Source: Photorhabdus namnaonensis (GTDB lineage Bacteria > Pseudomonadota > Gammaproteobacteria > Enterobacterales > Enterobacteriaceae). From it: a DNA stretch of 64,000 nucleotides. The notes below the pieces were generated by a model. It was not told the origin of the DNA, searched no databases, and saw only the letters and a list, made by a program, of their open reading frames with translations. The position numbers and the translations under genes are program-made. This document shows, piece after piece, positions 37,455-48,520 of this stretch. Positions within the stretch are counted from its first letter, which is position 1. Each line of letters opens with the position of its first letter. Location of the stretch: NCBI RefSeq assembly GCF_001684335.1, contig NZ_LOIC01000018.1, positions 316,638 through 380,637 on the forward strand. Reading direction: 5' to 3'.

Positions 37455-38239
37455 CCTTACCAGAGCTCCAGCAGCAAATGCTGGCTTATACCCTGCTATT
37501 ACCGCGCATCATGAGCTGCTTTGTGATATTCCCTGTGCTCAGCAAACAGATGCTAGGTGGTGGGTTAATCCGCAACGGCGTGGCTTGTTCACTGGCCCTC
37601 TATGCTTACCCAACTGTAGCCGGTAACCCACTGCCCACATTAGGTAGCCTGGAGTTGACGCTGTTGCTCGGTAAAGAAGTCCTGCTTGGTTTGCTCATTG
37701 GCTTTATCGCTTCTATTCCATTTTGGGCGATGGAAGCCACCGGTTTTATTATAGATAACCAACGGGGAGCGACAATGGCGTCAGTGCTTAACCCTTCCTT
37801 GGGAAGTCAAACCTCACCCACAGGTCTGTTATTAACTCAAACGCTAATCACACTTTTTTTCTCCGGCGGCGCTTTTCTTAGCCTGCTTGGCGCTCTCTTT
37901 CAGAGCTATAACAGTTGGCCGGTGACGCAGTTCTTCCCCAACATTACCAACCAATGGCTCCATTTTTTCTACGGCCAGTTTAGTTATCTGCTGCAACTCT
38001 GCGCCCTGATGGCCGCTCCTCTGTTAATTGCCATGTTTCTGGCTGAGTTCGGGTTAGCACTGATTAGCCGCTTCGCTCCTTCTCTTAACGTTTTCGTGTT
38101 GGCAATGCCAATCAAAAGCGCAATTGCCAGCCTGCTACTGGTTATCTATATCCAGTTATTGATGCATCACGCCTATGACAAGGTGCTGTTAATTCTCTCC
38201 CCGGTACGCATGTTAATCCCTATTCTGGAGGCGCCATGA
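37451..38239 (+). CDS. sctT: T3SS export apparatus YscT (SctT)
   Basis: This 262-residue membrane protein of the FliR/YscT type has about six helices and the conserved loop FWAMEATGFIIDNQRGATMASVLNPSLGSQTSPTG. Start ATG overlaps the yscS stop (ATGA). Confidence 0.95.
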   Translation: MTLPELQQQMLAYTLLLPRIMSCFVIFPVLSKQMLGGGLIRNGVACSLALYAYPTVAGNPLPTLGSLELTLLLGKEVLLGLLIGFIASIPFWAMEATGFIIDNQRGATMASVLNPSLGSQTSPTGLLLTQTLITLFFSGGAFLSLLGALFQSYNSWPVTQFFPNITNQWLHFFYGQFSYLLQLCALMAAPLLIAMFLAEFGLALISRFAPSLNVFVLAMPIKSAIASLLLVIYIQLLMHHAYDKVLLILSPVRMLIPILEAP

Positions 38240-39291
38240 GTGGAGAAAAGACTGAAAAGCCTACCCCCAAGAAACTCCGGGATGCCCGGAAGAAAGGCCA
38301 GGTAACTAAAAGTAACGAAGTCGTCTCTACCTCCTTAATCTTGGGGCTAATCGGCATGATGATGGTCATGTCTGAATACTACTTGGAGCATCTGAGTAAA
38401 CTGATGCTAATCCCGGCTAATCTGCTAGATAAACCCTTTCCCCAAGCCTTAAACCATGTGGTTGAAAACTTGATGCAGGAGCTGGTCTACCTCTGCTTGC
38501 CAATTCTGAGCGTTTCCGCTTTGCTATCGCTGGCTTCACACTTCGCCCAATACGGTTTTCTACTGAGTGGACATTCCATCAAACCTGATATTAAAAAGAT
38601 CAATCCTGTTGAAGGCGCTAAAAGAATCTTCTCTATCAAGAGTCTGGTGGAATTCATCAAATCGATACTTAAAGTGGGGTTGCTCTGTACCTTAGTCTGG
38701 GTGACTTTGGCAGGCAACCTACAAGCGTTACTCTACCTACCAGAGTGTGGGGAGAAATGCATTACCCCTGTACTGGGAATGATGTTAACCCAGTTAATGA
38801 CCGTGTGTGGCATTGGATTTATCGTGATCTCTATCGCTGATTATGCTTTCGAACACTACCAACATATTAAGCAGCTTAGAATGAGCAAAGACGAGATCAA
38901 ACGGGAATACAAAGAGAGTGAAGGCAGCCCAGAGATCAAAAGTAAGCGACGTCAATTTCATCAAGAATTACAGTCGAGCAATATGCGTGCCAGCGTCAAG
39001 AACTCATCAGTGATCGTCGCCAACCCAACTCACATTGCGGTGGGTATCCGTTACAAGAAAGGGGAGACGCCATTACCCCTTATCACGCTCAAGTTCACCG
39101 ATGCTCAGGCCCTACAGGTTCGACGTATTGCCGAAGAGGAAGGTATTCCGGTGTTACAACGTATTCCTCTGGCACGGGCGCTTTATCAGGATGGCCTAAT
39201 CGACCACTATATTCCCGCCGATCTCATCCAAGCTACCGCAGAAGTTTTACGCTGGCTAGAACAGTGGCAAGATCGTGCTCCTGAGTCGTAA
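38236..39291 (+). CDS. sctU: T3SS autoprotease/export switch YscU (SctU)
   Basis: This 351-residue protein has four membrane helices and a cytoplasmic domain with the self-cleavage motif NPTH (IVANPTHIAVGIRY, residues ~262-275). Cleavage switches export from needle to later substrates. It starts KTEKPTPKKLRDARKKGQV, as the family does. It overlaps yscT (ATGA) and is last of the yscN-U block. Confidence 0.96.
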   Translation: MSGEKTEKPTPKKLRDARKKGQVTKSNEVVSTSLILGLIGMMMVMSEYYLEHLSKLMLIPANLLDKPFPQALNHVVENLMQELVYLCLPILSVSALLSLASHFAQYGFLLSGHSIKPDIKKINPVEGAKRIFSIKSLVEFIKSILKVGLLCTLVWVTLAGNLQALLYLPECGEKCITPVLGMMLTQLMTVCGIGFIVISIADYAFEHYQHIKQLRMSKDEIKREYKESEGSPEIKSKRRQFHQELQSSNMRASVKNSSVIVANPTHIAVGIRYKKGETPLPLITLKFTDAQALQVRRIAEEEGIPVLQRIPLARALYQDGLIDHYIPADLIQATAEVLRWLEQWQDRAPES

Positions 39292-40045
39292 CCTGTCCCC
39301 AAATAGCGTTTTTTAACAGCAAAACTACATATATGACTGAGCATTAGCATTCAAAACACCTCGCCAATGCTCAATATAAACGAAATATAATTCAGATTCG
39401 TTTCTTAATCATTACGATTAAATTACATAATAACAACAAATTTAATATAAATAAAAATTACTGCCAATAAACCAACATTCCTTAAACAATATTATAATAA
39501 ACAATCCAATTCAGTTCGGTTGATTTTACCTTTTTATCGATTGATCAAATCGTTGAAACCAGATTGAATTTATTATTAAGTAATTTATATTACATATAGT
39601 CATTTGGATTTCACTTTGCACTGACTTCTATACCTGTTAATCCGTTAATATTACTCTAGTCATTACAATTATTAACGTATTCTGAACCATTAATACATTG
39701 CCTGAATAAAAGGAGATAACTATCAATATCAGTCAGGAAAAAAGGCCCAGTTTATGATTAAAAGTGCAGAATTTATCGGCAATGGTTATCGTATAAAAAT
39801 TTGATCGCTTTTTACTCTTCGTTTATAAAACGTGAGAATAATTCGGTATTCGGGCCAAGGAACATAAATGGGCCCACTAGCAAAAATCATTTTAATTAAA
39901 AGGTGCTATAGTTAACCATCAGGTTAAATACATAAAACTATTCTTGCTGTCTATTTCAGACAGCGAAACCAAAGAAAATATCTATTAATAATAATAATGT
40001 GATTTGTATTTTTAAGACATACACCAACAGATCCAGGACAATAGA
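39292..40045 (+). other. AT-rich region upstream of exsA
   Basis: About 750 bp, markedly AT-rich between GC-richer T3SS genes. A small inverted repeat GCTGTC/GACAGC lies at 39946-39964, about 80 bases before exsA. No ExsA-type promoter with the 13/21-bp layout was found here, so exsA is probably driven by another promoter. No gene is seen. Confidence 0.55.
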
Positions 40046-40864
40046 ATGAACGGCATCACAACATCAGGGAAGGGAATGGATATCTCACTATTCCAACGTA
40101 GCATGCCTGCCTTTAACGTTATAGAACATCCTCAGGAAGGGATATATATCCTGCTCGAAGGTGAAATGACATGGCAGGACAGCACCAATACCTACGATAT
40201 CTCCCACAACGAACTGCTTTTTGTTCGTCGTGGCAGTTATGCGACAAAAACGCGTAGTGATACCTGTAAGTTACTCTGGCTGCCTCTGAGTACCACTTTT
40301 CTCCACGGTTTTCTGCAACGTTTTGGTACTCTGCTCAGTGAAGTCGAGCGGCACAATATGCCAACACCCGAATTAATTGCATTTACCCCATCACCTCTGT
40401 TATCTCAAAGTATAAATGGGCTGGTCGATTTACTGGCTCATGATTACCCCACAGCGTTGGGTCAACTTAGAACAGAAGAGTTGCTGTTGTTACTAGCATT
40501 TGGAGAACAAGGTAATTTGCTCATGTCAGTATTACGACAATTGAGCAACCGCCAAGTGGAACGTTTGCAGAGTTTTATGGAAAACCACTACCTTAAGGAG
40601 TGGAAACTCAGTGAATTCGCTAAAGAATTTGGTATGGGATTAACCACCTTCAAGGAGTTGTTCCGTTCGGTATACGGAATATCGCCACGCGCCTGGATCA
40701 GTGAACGCCGCATTCTTTATGCACACCAACTACTACTCAACAGTGAGATGAGTATTGTTGATATTTCAATGGAAGCCGGATTCTCCAGCCAATCTTACTT
40801 TACTCAAAGCTATCGAAGACGCTTTGATTGCACCCCCAGTCGGGCCAGGTATGGCAAAGAGTAA
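40046..40864 (+). CDS. exsA: AraC-family T3SS activator ExsA
   Basis: This 272-residue activator has an N-terminal regulatory domain (residues ~10-150) and two AraC helix-turn-helix motifs at the C-terminus (WKLSEFAKEFGMGLTTFKELFRSVYGISPRAWISERRI, then IVDISMEAGFSSQSYFTQSYRRRFDCTPSRAR). It is the ExsA/LcrF/VirF master activator of T3SS promoters. CAGGACAATAGA precedes the ATG. Unlike in P. aeruginosa, it is not in the exsCEB operon but directly upstream of exsD and downstream of yscU. Confidence 0.92.
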   Translation: MNGITTSGKGMDISLFQRSMPAFNVIEHPQEGIYILLEGEMTWQDSTNTYDISHNELLFVRRGSYATKTRSDTCKLLWLPLSTTFLHGFLQRFGTLLSEVERHNMPTPELIAFTPSPLLSQSINGLVDLLAHDYPTALGQLRTEELLLLLAFGEQGNLLMSVLRQLSNRQVERLQSFMENHYLKEWKLSEFAKEFGMGLTTFKELFRSVYGISPRAWISERRILYAHQLLLNSEMSIVDISMEAGFSSQSYFTQSYRRRFDCTPSRARYGKE

Positions 40865-40871
40865 CGATTGG

Positions 40872-40924
40872 CTAAAATAATCTGACGTTTTTTACAAGTT
40901 AACCATTGGCCCGACAGATAAAAT
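40872..40924 (+). promoter_or_regulatory. ExsA-type promoter of exsD-yscB-L
   Basis: CTAAAAT (40872-40878), 13 bp, TTACAA (40892-40897), 21 bp, TAAAAT (40919-40924), starting just after the exsA stop codon and ~55 bases before exsD. Spacings equal the exsC, yopN and yscN sites exactly. Confidence 0.65.
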
Positions 40925-40978
40925 AAGGCCATTCCTAATTTAATCGACAAGAGTGACTAGCAGCAAGATGAGCATAGC

Positions 40979-41815
40979 ATGAGCCAGCAAGAACATAATC
41001 AGACTCGAACCAGCATGTTTCTCGGCCGCAAGATCTCTGTCATGCAGTCGGGAATTCCACGCCGGGATCAGTTACTCGGAAAATCATCGGCTATTCAGTA
41101 TCAAAATAGAGACATTATCAATAACCAACAGTTTATTTTATTGCAACGCCTGCTACCCAGACATCGGCTGGAAAGCTTAATGAAATCTGTCTGGTTCCGT
41201 AGGCGGCTAACCTGCGGGCAAGCTTTGCAACGTAATGACCTACAGCAGCTCATCAGAGCGGCGGCAGAACCGGAACGTGACTGGAATAAGGTATTGGGCG
41301 ACCGCATAAACTTGGCTGACAGACATCTTTTACAATACTGGGTATTACAGCCGCTATTTGACTGGTGGCTCCGTTTGTTAGAGCCAGAGATAGGTTTCTG
41401 GTTCACTGAATTTGAGCAGTTACAGATTCAAGAACGGCAATTGCGTGCTAAAACGCATTTTTGGCAGCAGGCGGAAAGTGTCCCATCTCAATGTCGGGAG
41501 CAACATCATCAAGAGGTTATATCTTTGCAAACAGCGCTTAACCAACGCAAGCAACTATTAGAAAAGCTGCTGTTGACAACGGAAACCCAAGCTCGCGAAG
41601 CATGGCCCAACTGGTTTACTGGACTGGATGCACTCCAGACCGGCGGCGACCTGACCGCTTTTACGCCGGTTCCCGAAGCGCTGTCATCCTGTTGGACGTG
41701 GTTAACCGCTTTAGAACATGACAACGAGTCGGCCATTCACTTACAAAAATGGCTTTGTGCCCGTGTTCTGTGTCTGCCACAGGACAGTTTTTATTGGCAA
41801 TCGACGACGACCTAA
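40979..41815 (+). CDS. exsD: ExsA anti-activator ExsD
   Basis: This 278-residue protein aligns by eye with P. aeruginosa ExsD along its length: FLGRKISVMQSG, LLQRLLPRHRLESLMKSVWFRRRLTCGQAL, LGDRINLADRHLLQYWVLQPLFDWWLRLL, RQLRAKTHFW, AREAWPNW and the end QDSFYWQS. ExsD binds ExsA and blocks transcription until ExsC removes it. It contains a coiled coil around residues 180-205. It is first in exsD-yscB-C-D-E-F-G-H-I-J-K-L. Confidence 0.9.
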   Translation: MSQQEHNQTRTSMFLGRKISVMQSGIPRRDQLLGKSSAIQYQNRDIINNQQFILLQRLLPRHRLESLMKSVWFRRRLTCGQALQRNDLQQLIRAAAEPERDWNKVLGDRINLADRHLLQYWVLQPLFDWWLRLLEPEIGFWFTEFEQLQIQERQLRAKTHFWQQAESVPSQCREQHHQEVISLQTALNQRKQLLEKLLLTTETQAREAWPNWFTGLDALQTGGDLTAFTPVPEALSSCWTWLTALEHDNESAIHLQKWLCARVLCLPQDSFYWQSTTT

Positions 41816-41829
41816 TTATTAGAGGAAAC

Positions 41830-42252
41830 ATGCAAACTCTACTCAATCATTTGGCCAGTCGCTTGGGCCAGAAGCCTTTCGTTTCCGATAGACAAGGGCA
41901 TTACCATTTGCACATTGATAACTACAACCTGTTTCTTCGCCAACAGGGAACCGAACTTGTGTTATCCAGCCCGTTAAGCTGGCGCCATAACCCGAAAGAT
42001 CCGTCATGTACAGAATTACTGAAAACACTATTGCAACAGGTTACACGTTGGGGACGCCACGCTCCCCACGCACTGACCTTGGATGAATCAGAGAATCTTA
42101 TTCTGGAGGCACGCCTTGACCTTGATAGTTTGGATGCTCAAATACTGGAACAGACGCTAACCATGCACGTCGATCTGCTGGAACAAGTTATGGCTTTATT
42201 GTCAGAAACCCAATCTTCCCCTCAATGGAAACAGGTAATATGGCAACCATGA
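41830..42252 (+). CDS. yscB: YscB-like chaperone
   Basis: This 140-residue class I chaperone-type protein ([43 protein letters not shown]) works with SycN on the gatekeeper YopN. The ATG at 41830 has AGAGGAAAC before it; an open extension upstream overlaps exsD and lacks this. Confidence 0.85.
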   Translation: MQTLLNHLASRLGQKPFVSDRQGHYHLHIDNYNLFLRQQGTELVLSSPLSWRHNPKDPSCTELLKTLLQQVTRWGRHAPHALTLDESENLILEARLDLDSLDAQILEQTLTMHVDLLEQVMALLSETQSSPQWKQVIWQP

Positions 42253-44090
42253 AACAGTTCCAACGGCTGTGCCGTTCCCTACTGTTGTCGTTGAGCATCA
42301 GCGGCGTGATGATTCCCTCTGCTTATAGCCAAGATCTGGATTGGTTTCCTACGCCTTATAGCTATTTGGCAAAAGGAGAAAGCTTGCGGGATGTACTGGT
42401 TGATTTCGGCGCTAACTATGAAGCCTCAGTGGTTGTCAGTGATAAAGTGACCGATCAAGTTAACGGCCATTTTGAGCAAAACACTCCTCAGGAATTCCTG
42501 CAACATTTATCCTCTCTCTATAATCTGGTCTGGTATTACGACGGAAGTGTGCTGTATGTATTCAAAAACAGCGAAATACAATCTCGTCTACTTAAGCTTG
42601 AACAAACCAACGCAACGGAACTACAGCAGGCCCTAAAACGTTCAGGTATTTGGGAACCACGCTTTGGCTGGCGTCCTGATCCAGGCAACCAACTGGTTTA
42701 CATATCAGGCCCGCCCCGTTATCTCGAACTGGTTGATCAAACCGCATCTGCGCTGGAACAGCAATCATTGTTGCGTAGCGAAAAAACCGGCGCCTTGACG
42801 GTGGAAATTTTCCCGCTTAAATACGCCTCGGTAGTCGATCGCAAAATTCAATATCGTGATACCAGCATTGAAGCGCCTGGCGTAGCTACCATTCTCTCTC
42901 GTCTACTCAGCGATACCAATGTGACCGCTGTCACTGGTGAAGCGTCTTCTTCTATGGGAGGAAGTTACTCAAGCCGTGCGGTTGTACAGGCAGAACCCTC
43001 CCTAAACGCCATCATTGTACGGGATAACCCGGAAAGGATGCCCATGTACGCCCATTTGATCAACGTATTGGACAAACCTTCCGCCCGGATTGAAGTCGCC
43101 CTTTCCATCGTCGACATCGACGCGAACAACCTTTCAGAACTGGGGGTTGACTGGCAAGTCGGTATCAACACCGGGCCTCGCCATATTATCGATATCACCA
43201 CTTCCGCCGGGGGAAAAAATGAGGTCAAAGGAAAAGGGGAAAGCCTCGGTTCAGCCGCGTTAGGTAGTCTGGTTGATCGCCGTGGTCTGGATTATCTACT
43301 CGCCAGAATAACCTTACTAGAGAGTAAAGGAAGCGCTCAGGTGATTTCCCGACCAACGCTTCTAACGCAGGAAAATACGCAAGCGGTCATTGACAACAAT
43401 GAAACCTACTACGTGAAAGTGAAAGGTGAACGGGTTGCTGAACTTAAAAGCCTGACCTATGGCACGATGCTACGCATGATCCCCAGAGTCATCCAAATAG
43501 GAGATTCTGCTGAAATCAGTTTAGACCTGCATATTGAGGATGGTAATCAGAAACCTAATAGCTCAGGCCAGGATGGTATCCCGACTATCAGCCGAACCGT
43601 TGTCGATACCGTTGCCAGAGTTGGACATGGGCAAAGTCTGCTGATCGGCGGCATCTACCGCGACGAAATGAGTCAAATAACACGTAAAGTGCCATTTTTA
43701 GGCGATATCCCCTATTTGGGCGTCTTGTTTCGCAATACCAGTGAGCAAGTTCGGCGATCAGTACGGCTATTCATTATTGAACCACGTCTGATTGATAGTG
43801 GAATAGCCCATTATCTGGCTCTTGGCAACGGGCAAGATCTACGTCCTGGATTACTGGCGACACAAGATATCTCTAATCATAGCTTATCGTTGAGTAAAGC
43901 TCTGGGGAGTGCGCAATGCCAGCCACTATCCTCGGCCCGTCAAGTACAAGAAACACTACGGCAAGCAGGTAAAAGCTCATTTTTAGACTCATGCCGAATG
44001 GGTAAAACTTATGGATGGCGAGTCATTGAACAACAATGTTCACTGAAAGAAACCTGGTGTGTTCGTGTGCAAAATAAGGCGAACAGATGA
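42249..44090 (+). CDS. sctC: T3SS outer-membrane secretin YscC (SctC)
   Basis: This ~613-residue secretin has a signal peptide ([18 protein letters not shown]), N0/N1/N3 domains (residues ~30-300: [39 protein letters not shown]) and the secretin core ([55 protein letters not shown]). It forms the outer-membrane ring, placed by the ExsB pilotin. The ATG at 42249 overlaps the yscB stop (ATGA); two in-frame ATGs upstream (42225, 42240) are alternatives. Confidence 0.94.
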   Translation: MKQFQRLCRSLLLSLSISGVMIPSAYSQDLDWFPTPYSYLAKGESLRDVLVDFGANYEASVVVSDKVTDQVNGHFEQNTPQEFLQHLSSLYNLVWYYDGSVLYVFKNSEIQSRLLKLEQTNATELQQALKRSGIWEPRFGWRPDPGNQLVYISGPPRYLELVDQTASALEQQSLLRSEKTGALTVEIFPLKYASVVDRKIQYRDTSIEAPGVATILSRLLSDTNVTAVTGEASSSMGGSYSSRAVVQAEPSLNAIIVRDNPERMPMYAHLINVLDKPSARIEVALSIVDIDANNLSELGVDWQVGINTGPRHIIDITTSAGGKNEVKGKGESLGSAALGSLVDRRGLDYLLARITLLESKGSAQVISRPTLLTQENTQAVIDNNETYYVKVKGERVAELKSLTYGTMLRMIPRVIQIGDSAEISLDLHIEDGNQKPNSSGQDGIPTISRTVVDTVARVGHGQSLLIGGIYRDEMSQITRKVPFLGDIPYLGVLFRNTSEQVRRSVRLFIIEPRLIDSGIAHYLALGNGQDLRPGLLATQDISNHSLSLSKALGSAQCQPLSSARQVQETLRQAGKSSFLDSCRMGKTYGWRVIEQQCSLKETWCVRVQNKANR

Positions 44091-45358
44091 GTTGGAAAAT
44101 TCGCTTTTACCGCGGACTGAATAAAAGTATTGAGGTCAATTTAGCTGAGGGGCGTTTAGCCATCGGCTCAGACCCCCTACAAGCAGATATCGTTCTGGTG
44201 GATGAAGATATTGCTCCTGTGCATCTGATCTTAGAAGTCGAACCAGACTCAATTCGCCTGTTGGAATGGGCCGGTGAAGTCGCACCAAGTCAGAATGGCG
44301 AACCGCTATCATCGGGCGCCACATTGCAAGCGTTAACTCGTCAGGAGGCAGGCCCGTTATTGTGGGCCTTTTGTGACCAACAACATACATTCCCAAACCA
44401 ACTCGCTGAACCGACGGTCACGCCACGCCAGCGCCCTGCCCGCCAAAATCGTAGCCGGGTAGCGGGTGGAATGTTGATACTGTGCTTGGTACTGGCGCTT
44501 GGTCTCTTGATGCTGCTTGGACATGAAGGATGGCAAAGAAGCAACATGTCCAACGGTATGGCCGAGCAAGAGCTACGCCGTTTTCTCAATGGCGATTCAG
44601 CCTATCGTCATGTAAGTGTACAAATGATGCCCAATAACGAGCCGCTATTGCTCAAAGGTTATGTAAACCTCAATCAACAACGACTGGCGCTGCAACAGTA
44701 TCTTGATGCTCACTCTCTCAGTTATCGGCTGGAATTACGCACTATGGAAGAATTGCGTCAAGGGGTGGATTTCATTTTACAAAAACTAGGTTATACCCAA
44801 GTGCAGAGCAGCAATGGCAAACAAACCGGCTGGATTCGCCTTATGGGCGAAGTCACTGATACCAGCCAGCAATGGAACGATATTGAACCACTGCTCAAAC
44901 GTGATGTTCCGGGCTTACTGGGCATAGAAAACAAGACGAAGTTCACGGGTAATCACCTCAAGCGACTGGATATGCTGTTAGCTAAACATGATTTACCCAA
45001 CACGCTGACCTACAAAGATAAAAATGATCGTATCGAGTTCACAGGTCAACTGGATGAACACCAAGCTCACAATTTCCAACGCTTACAGCAAGTATTTAAA
45101 CAAGAGTTCGGCAACCAGCCAGCACTGGTATTACTGAATAATAAGCGGCTCACCCGCAATGATGAACTAAATTTCGATGTCCGGGCAGTTTCCCTCGGGC
45201 GTATACCCTATGTGGTACTCAAAAATAACCTGCGTTATCCCGTCGGAGCAACAACAGAAAATGGCTTGAGAATCGAGGCCATCCGCCAAGATGCGATTGT
45301 TATTACCAAGGGCGAGCAGCAATTTATTATCAAACTCAACAGGAGCCCGGTTTTATGA
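44087..45358 (+). CDS. sctD: Inner-membrane ring protein YscD (SctD)
   Basis: This 423-residue protein has a cytoplasmic FHA-like domain (residues ~1-105, [28 protein letters not shown]), one membrane helix (residues ~125-147, [18 protein letters not shown]) and periplasmic ring-forming domains. Its C-terminus bridges to the secretin. It overlaps yscC (ATGA). Confidence 0.92.
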   Translation: MSWKIRFYRGLNKSIEVNLAEGRLAIGSDPLQADIVLVDEDIAPVHLILEVEPDSIRLLEWAGEVAPSQNGEPLSSGATLQALTRQEAGPLLWAFCDQQHTFPNQLAEPTVTPRQRPARQNRSRVAGGMLILCLVLALGLLMLLGHEGWQRSNMSNGMAEQELRRFLNGDSAYRHVSVQMMPNNEPLLLKGYVNLNQQRLALQQYLDAHSLSYRLELRTMEELRQGVDFILQKLGYTQVQSSNGKQTGWIRLMGEVTDTSQQWNDIEPLLKRDVPGLLGIENKTKFTGNHLKRLDMLLAKHDLPNTLTYKDKNDRIEFTGQLDEHQAHNFQRLQQVFKQEFGNQPALVLLNNKRLTRNDELNFDVRAVSLGRIPYVVLKNNLRYPVGATTENGLRIEAIRQDAIVITKGEQQFIIKLNRSPVL

Positions 45359-45567
45359 TGACATCCCTGGAGGCACGACTGTTTGGCGCCGATCCCACTT
45401 ATGTCAACGAAATGCAACTTCGCCTCTCTCAGGCGCTGAACGATATTAAACAACGCCTGAGACGTGGCGGTTCGGTACAAGAATACCAACAATGGCAACT
45501 GGAGGCTGACGCCATCCAAGCCGCAATCACAATACTTAACACAACAGAAGGAGACCATCATGGCTAA
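45355..45567 (+). CDS. yscE: Needle chaperone YscE (SctE-type co-chaperone)
   Basis: This 70-residue helical protein (LEARLFGADPTYVNEMQLRLSQALNDIKQRL) is the YscE co-chaperone that, with YscG, keeps the needle subunit YscF soluble. It overlaps yscD (ATGA) and its end overlaps the yscF start by 8 bases. Confidence 0.88.
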   Translation: MMTSLEARLFGADPTYVNEMQLRLSQALNDIKQRLRRGGSVQEYQQWQLEADAIQAAITILNTTEGDHHG

Positions 45568-45820
45568 AACTTTTACTGCCGCAGCAGCACCAAACGCTAA
45601 TGTACTCGATAGGGTTGCTGAACAGTTGACTACACAAGCCAATACAGCTGAGACAGATGTCAGTGCCGCCATTACAGAACTCGGCAAAGGTGCTGATAAC
45701 CCCGCCTTGCTAGCTGATTTACAACACAAAATCAACAAATGGTCAGTTATCTACAACATTAACTCTACTGTCACCCGATCCATGAAAGATCTGATGCAGA
45801 GTATATTACAGAAGATCTAA
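45560..45820 (+). CDS. sctF: T3SS needle subunit YscF (SctF)
   Basis: This 86-residue protein has the needle pattern: a helical hairpin with a PxxP-type turn region ([47 protein letters not shown]). GAAGGAGACCATC precedes the ATG at 45560; the longer open frame from 45464 lies inside yscE and is not used. Confidence 0.94.
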   Translation: MAKTFTAAAAPNANVLDRVAEQLTTQANTAETDVSAAITELGKGADNPALLADLQHKINKWSVIYNINSTVTRSMKDLMQSILQKI

Positions 45821-45822
45821 TC

Positions 45823-46176
45823 ATGACACGTTCACTCAAAGGGCTACTGGCTGATATCGCTCTGGTTGGAAGCGGTCATCACTGCCATGACGAAGCCAAT
45901 ATTATTGCTGACTGGCTGATATCAAGCGAGGAAGGGCAAGAAGCAGCAAACCTGATTCGACTCTCTTCTTTGACAAACCAAGGCCAATATCAACAGGCTC
46001 TGGATTTTGGTCGGGACCTTCCCTGGCCTAGTTTGGAACCTTGGTTAGCGTTGTGCGAGTGGCGTCTGGGGCTGGCATCAGCTCTGGAAAAAAGACTGAC
46101 ACGAATGGCTGGCAGTGACGATCCACAATTGCTCTCCTTCGTTGACGGCATGCGGGAACAGCTAGCTCATGGATAG
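45823..46176 (+). CDS. yscG: Needle chaperone YscG
   Basis: This 117-residue TPR-like protein ([48 protein letters not shown]) matches YscG, which holds the C-terminal helix of YscF with YscE. It begins two bases after yscF. Confidence 0.9.
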   Translation: MTRSLKGLLADIALVGSGHHCHDEANIIADWLISSEEGQEAANLIRLSSLTNQGQYQQALDFGRDLPWPSLEPWLALCEWRLGLASALEKRLTRMAGSDDPQLLSFVDGMREQLAHG

Positions 46177-46735
46177 GATTGAAGGGCCATCCCATAACAT
46201 CGTGCCGCAACCAACGGTACAGCCTTCGGTCAGTTCCAGACATCAGCTCAGCTTTGAGCAAGCACTGGAAACCACGCCGGATCAGCAAATGCTGAAAGAG
46301 CGCCAACAACGCTGGTTACAGGGAGAATCGCTGGAAAACGTTTTAGGCGATTTTGATCCAGCGACACAGCGCCAAGTGACATGGCAGTGGTATCAGGCTT
46401 TATCGCCTGATAAACAGCCCGCCCAACGTGCTCAGTTAGAAGACAAGCTGATCGCTCCGGTACAAGAGCGGCTATGGTCACAGTTTGGCGGCCTGACATT
46501 GCCCGTCAATCCGCCACTGGATATGCCAGAACTGAGAGCGATTGTTCGTGAATTCTCCCCCACAGGCCGACAACAGGAGACGGTGCTCCTCAAGATACTC
46601 GGCAAGATTGAGACTATTCCGGGCAATGAGTACCTGAGTGATCTTATCCGGCAAGAGTTGAAAACACTGATCCCCCGTAACGGTATGGTGGATAACCTGA
46701 TACGAAACTCACACAAACTCGACTTGGAAGAATAA
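46169..46735 (+). CDS. yscH: YscH/YopR-like secreted T3SS protein
   Basis: This 188-residue protein matches YscH (YopR) by position and by its helical core ([62 protein letters not shown]). YopR is secreted early and influences needle assembly. It overlaps yscG by 8 bases. Between it and yscI is a 32-codon frame (46735-46833) that overlaps yscI and is probably not translated. Confidence 0.85.
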   Translation: MDRIEGPSHNIVPQPTVQPSVSSRHQLSFEQALETTPDQQMLKERQQRWLQGESLENVLGDFDPATQRQVTWQWYQALSPDKQPAQRAQLEDKLIAPVQERLWSQFGGLTLPVNPPLDMPELRAIVREFSPTGRQQETVLLKILGKIETIPGNEYLSDLIRQELKTLIPRNGMVDNLIRNSHKLDLEE

Positions 46736-46810
46736 TGGACCAACCACAACCCAGTGAAACAGGGATAGACAACCTAAATAAACTCAACCTACCTCAAATT
46801 TGGAGGAACA

Positions 46811-47149
46811 ATGGATCTACCACAGATAAGTGAGACACTGATCACCAGCCTGGATGAACTCAACACACCGCAGGCCAGTGCCGAAAATATTGCGAGTTTT
46901 GAACACGCTATGTCCAATCAAGAGCAGGGGATTGAAAACAATCTGATCAGTGAATTAGGTCAGCTCAGACAACAATTCACTCAGGCCAAACAGGAGCTGG
47001 AAGCGCAACTAGCCGTGCCCGGTAGCGACCCTAACAGCCTGATGCAAATGCAGTGGTCTCTGATGCGAATCACCCTGCAAGAAGAGCTCATTGCCAAAAC
47101 GGTAGGACGGCTCAATCAAAACATTGAAACCTTAATGAAAGCCCAGTGA
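46811..47149 (+). CDS. sctI: Inner rod protein YscI (SctI)
   Basis: This 112-residue rod subunit has the conserved ENIASFEHAMS and an amphipathic C-terminal helix (NSLMQMQWSLMRITLQEELIAKTVGRLNQNIETLMKAQ). TTTGGAGGAACA precedes the ATG. It fits YscI in size and order. Confidence 0.92.
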   Translation: MDLPQISETLITSLDELNTPQASAENIASFEHAMSNQEQGIENNLISELGQLRQQFTQAKQELEAQLAVPGSDPNSLMQMQWSLMRITLQEELIAKTVGRLNQNIETLMKAQ

Positions 47150-47155
47150 GGAGCT

Positions 47156-47893
47156 GTGAAGAAACCCTATATAATCTGCGTTATGCTCGCTGTCCTGATG
47201 CTAACTGGCTGTAAAATCGAACTCTACACCGGCGTCAGCCAAAAAGAAGGCAACGAAATGTTAGCCTTGCTCAGGGAAGCGGGCATTTCCTCTGATAAGC
47301 AGCCAGACAAAGATGGCAATATCAAGCTGTTAGTCGAAGAGTCTGATGTGGCGCAAGCGGTTGAAGTGCTCAAACGTAAAGGATATCCACGGGAGAACTT
47401 CTCCTCGTTACAAGATGTCTTCCCCAAGGACGGCCTTATCTCCTCACCAATAGAAGAGCGGGCGCGGCTCAACTTCGCCAAAGCGCAGGAGATTGCCCGA
47501 ACACTTTCTGAGATCGATGGCGTACTGGTAGCACGGGTACACGTTGTTTTACCCGAGGAGCAAGACAGACTGGGTAAAAAGCTATCTCCAGCTTCTTCTT
47601 CGGTGTTTATCAAACACGCGGCGGACGTGCAACTCGACACTTACATTCCTCAAATCAAGCAACTGGTTAATAACAGCATTGAAGGGCTGAGTTATGATCG
47701 GATCAGCGTCGTATTAGTGCCCGCAGCGGGCGTACGTCAGGTACCGTTGGCGCCACGCTACTCCACGCTGTTCTCTATCCAAGTGACTGAAGAATCACAG
47801 GGGCGTCTGATTGGGCTGTTTGTACTATTATTAGCCTTGTTATTTGTCAGTAATCTGGCGCAATTCCTGTGGCATCGAAGCAGGATGCAATAA
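47156..47893 (+). CDS. sctJ: Inner-membrane ring lipoprotein YscJ (SctJ)
   Basis: This 245-residue lipoprotein starts with GTG after GAGGAGCT. The signal ends in MLTGC (Cys ~19). Two ring-building domains follow ([56 protein letters not shown]-type block and [21 protein letters not shown]), then a C-terminal membrane helix ([21 protein letters not shown]). Confidence 0.95.
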   Translation: MKKPYIICVMLAVLMLTGCKIELYTGVSQKEGNEMLALLREAGISSDKQPDKDGNIKLLVEESDVAQAVEVLKRKGYPRENFSSLQDVFPKDGLISSPIEERARLNFAKAQEIARTLSEIDGVLVARVHVVLPEEQDRLGKKLSPASSSVFIKHAADVQLDTYIPQIKQLVNNSIEGLSYDRISVVLVPAAGVRQVPLAPRYSTLFSIQVTEESQGRLIGLFVLLLALLFVSNLAQFLWHRSRMQ

Positions 47894-48520
47894 ATGGTAA
47901 CCGCATTAACGCCCTATCAGTTTCGGTTTTGCCCTGCCAGCTATACCCATTCTGACCACCTACCATCAGAATGGCTTGCTGTCTTATCTTCCCTGCCTGA
48001 GTGGCGAAACTCTCCCAGACTTAATGGGCTATTGCTAACCCAATTTAATATGAATGTGAATTATGAATTGCCAACTGGGTTGGGAAATATCGCCCTGTTA
48101 GAACAATCGTGCTTAGAACAACTTCTGACTTGGCTAGGAGCCTTACTTCACGGGCAAGCTATCCGCCATTGCCTGCTGGCGACAGAGCTTCGCCACTTAC
48201 ACGACTCACTAGGAAAAGAGGGGCACCGCTTCTGCTTAAAGTATCTCGACATCATTATCGGCAACTGGCCGACTGGCTGGCAACGCTCGTTACCACTAGT
48301 AATCAATGCAAACTATTTTCGTACCAGCGCCTTACAGTTCTGGCTAACAGCGATGGAGCCTCTTCCTATCGATTTCGCTAAACGCTTGAGCCTGCGGCTT
48401 CCCCCTTATGAAAACCTCGCAGCCTGGCCTGTCAGCCAGGCAGAACGACCATTGGCACAAGCATTGTGTCTCAAATTGGCTAAGCAAGTGAACACAGAAT
48501 GTTACCATTTATTAAAATAA
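47894..48520 (+). CDS. sctK: Sorting-platform protein YscK (SctK)
   Basis: This 208-residue protein (YQFRFCPASYTHSDHLPSEWL, YENLAAWPVSQAERPLAQALCLKLA) matches YscK in length and place. It links the cytoplasmic platform to the inner-membrane ring. Its ATG directly follows the yscJ TAA. Confidence 0.88.
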   Translation: MVTALTPYQFRFCPASYTHSDHLPSEWLAVLSSLPEWRNSPRLNGLLLTQFNMNVNYELPTGLGNIALLEQSCLEQLLTWLGALLHGQAIRHCLLATELRHLHDSLGKEGHRFCLKYLDIIIGNWPTGWQRSLPLVINANYFRTSALQFWLTAMEPLPIDFAKRLSLRLPPYENLAAWPVSQAERPLAQALCLKLAKQVNTECYHLLK

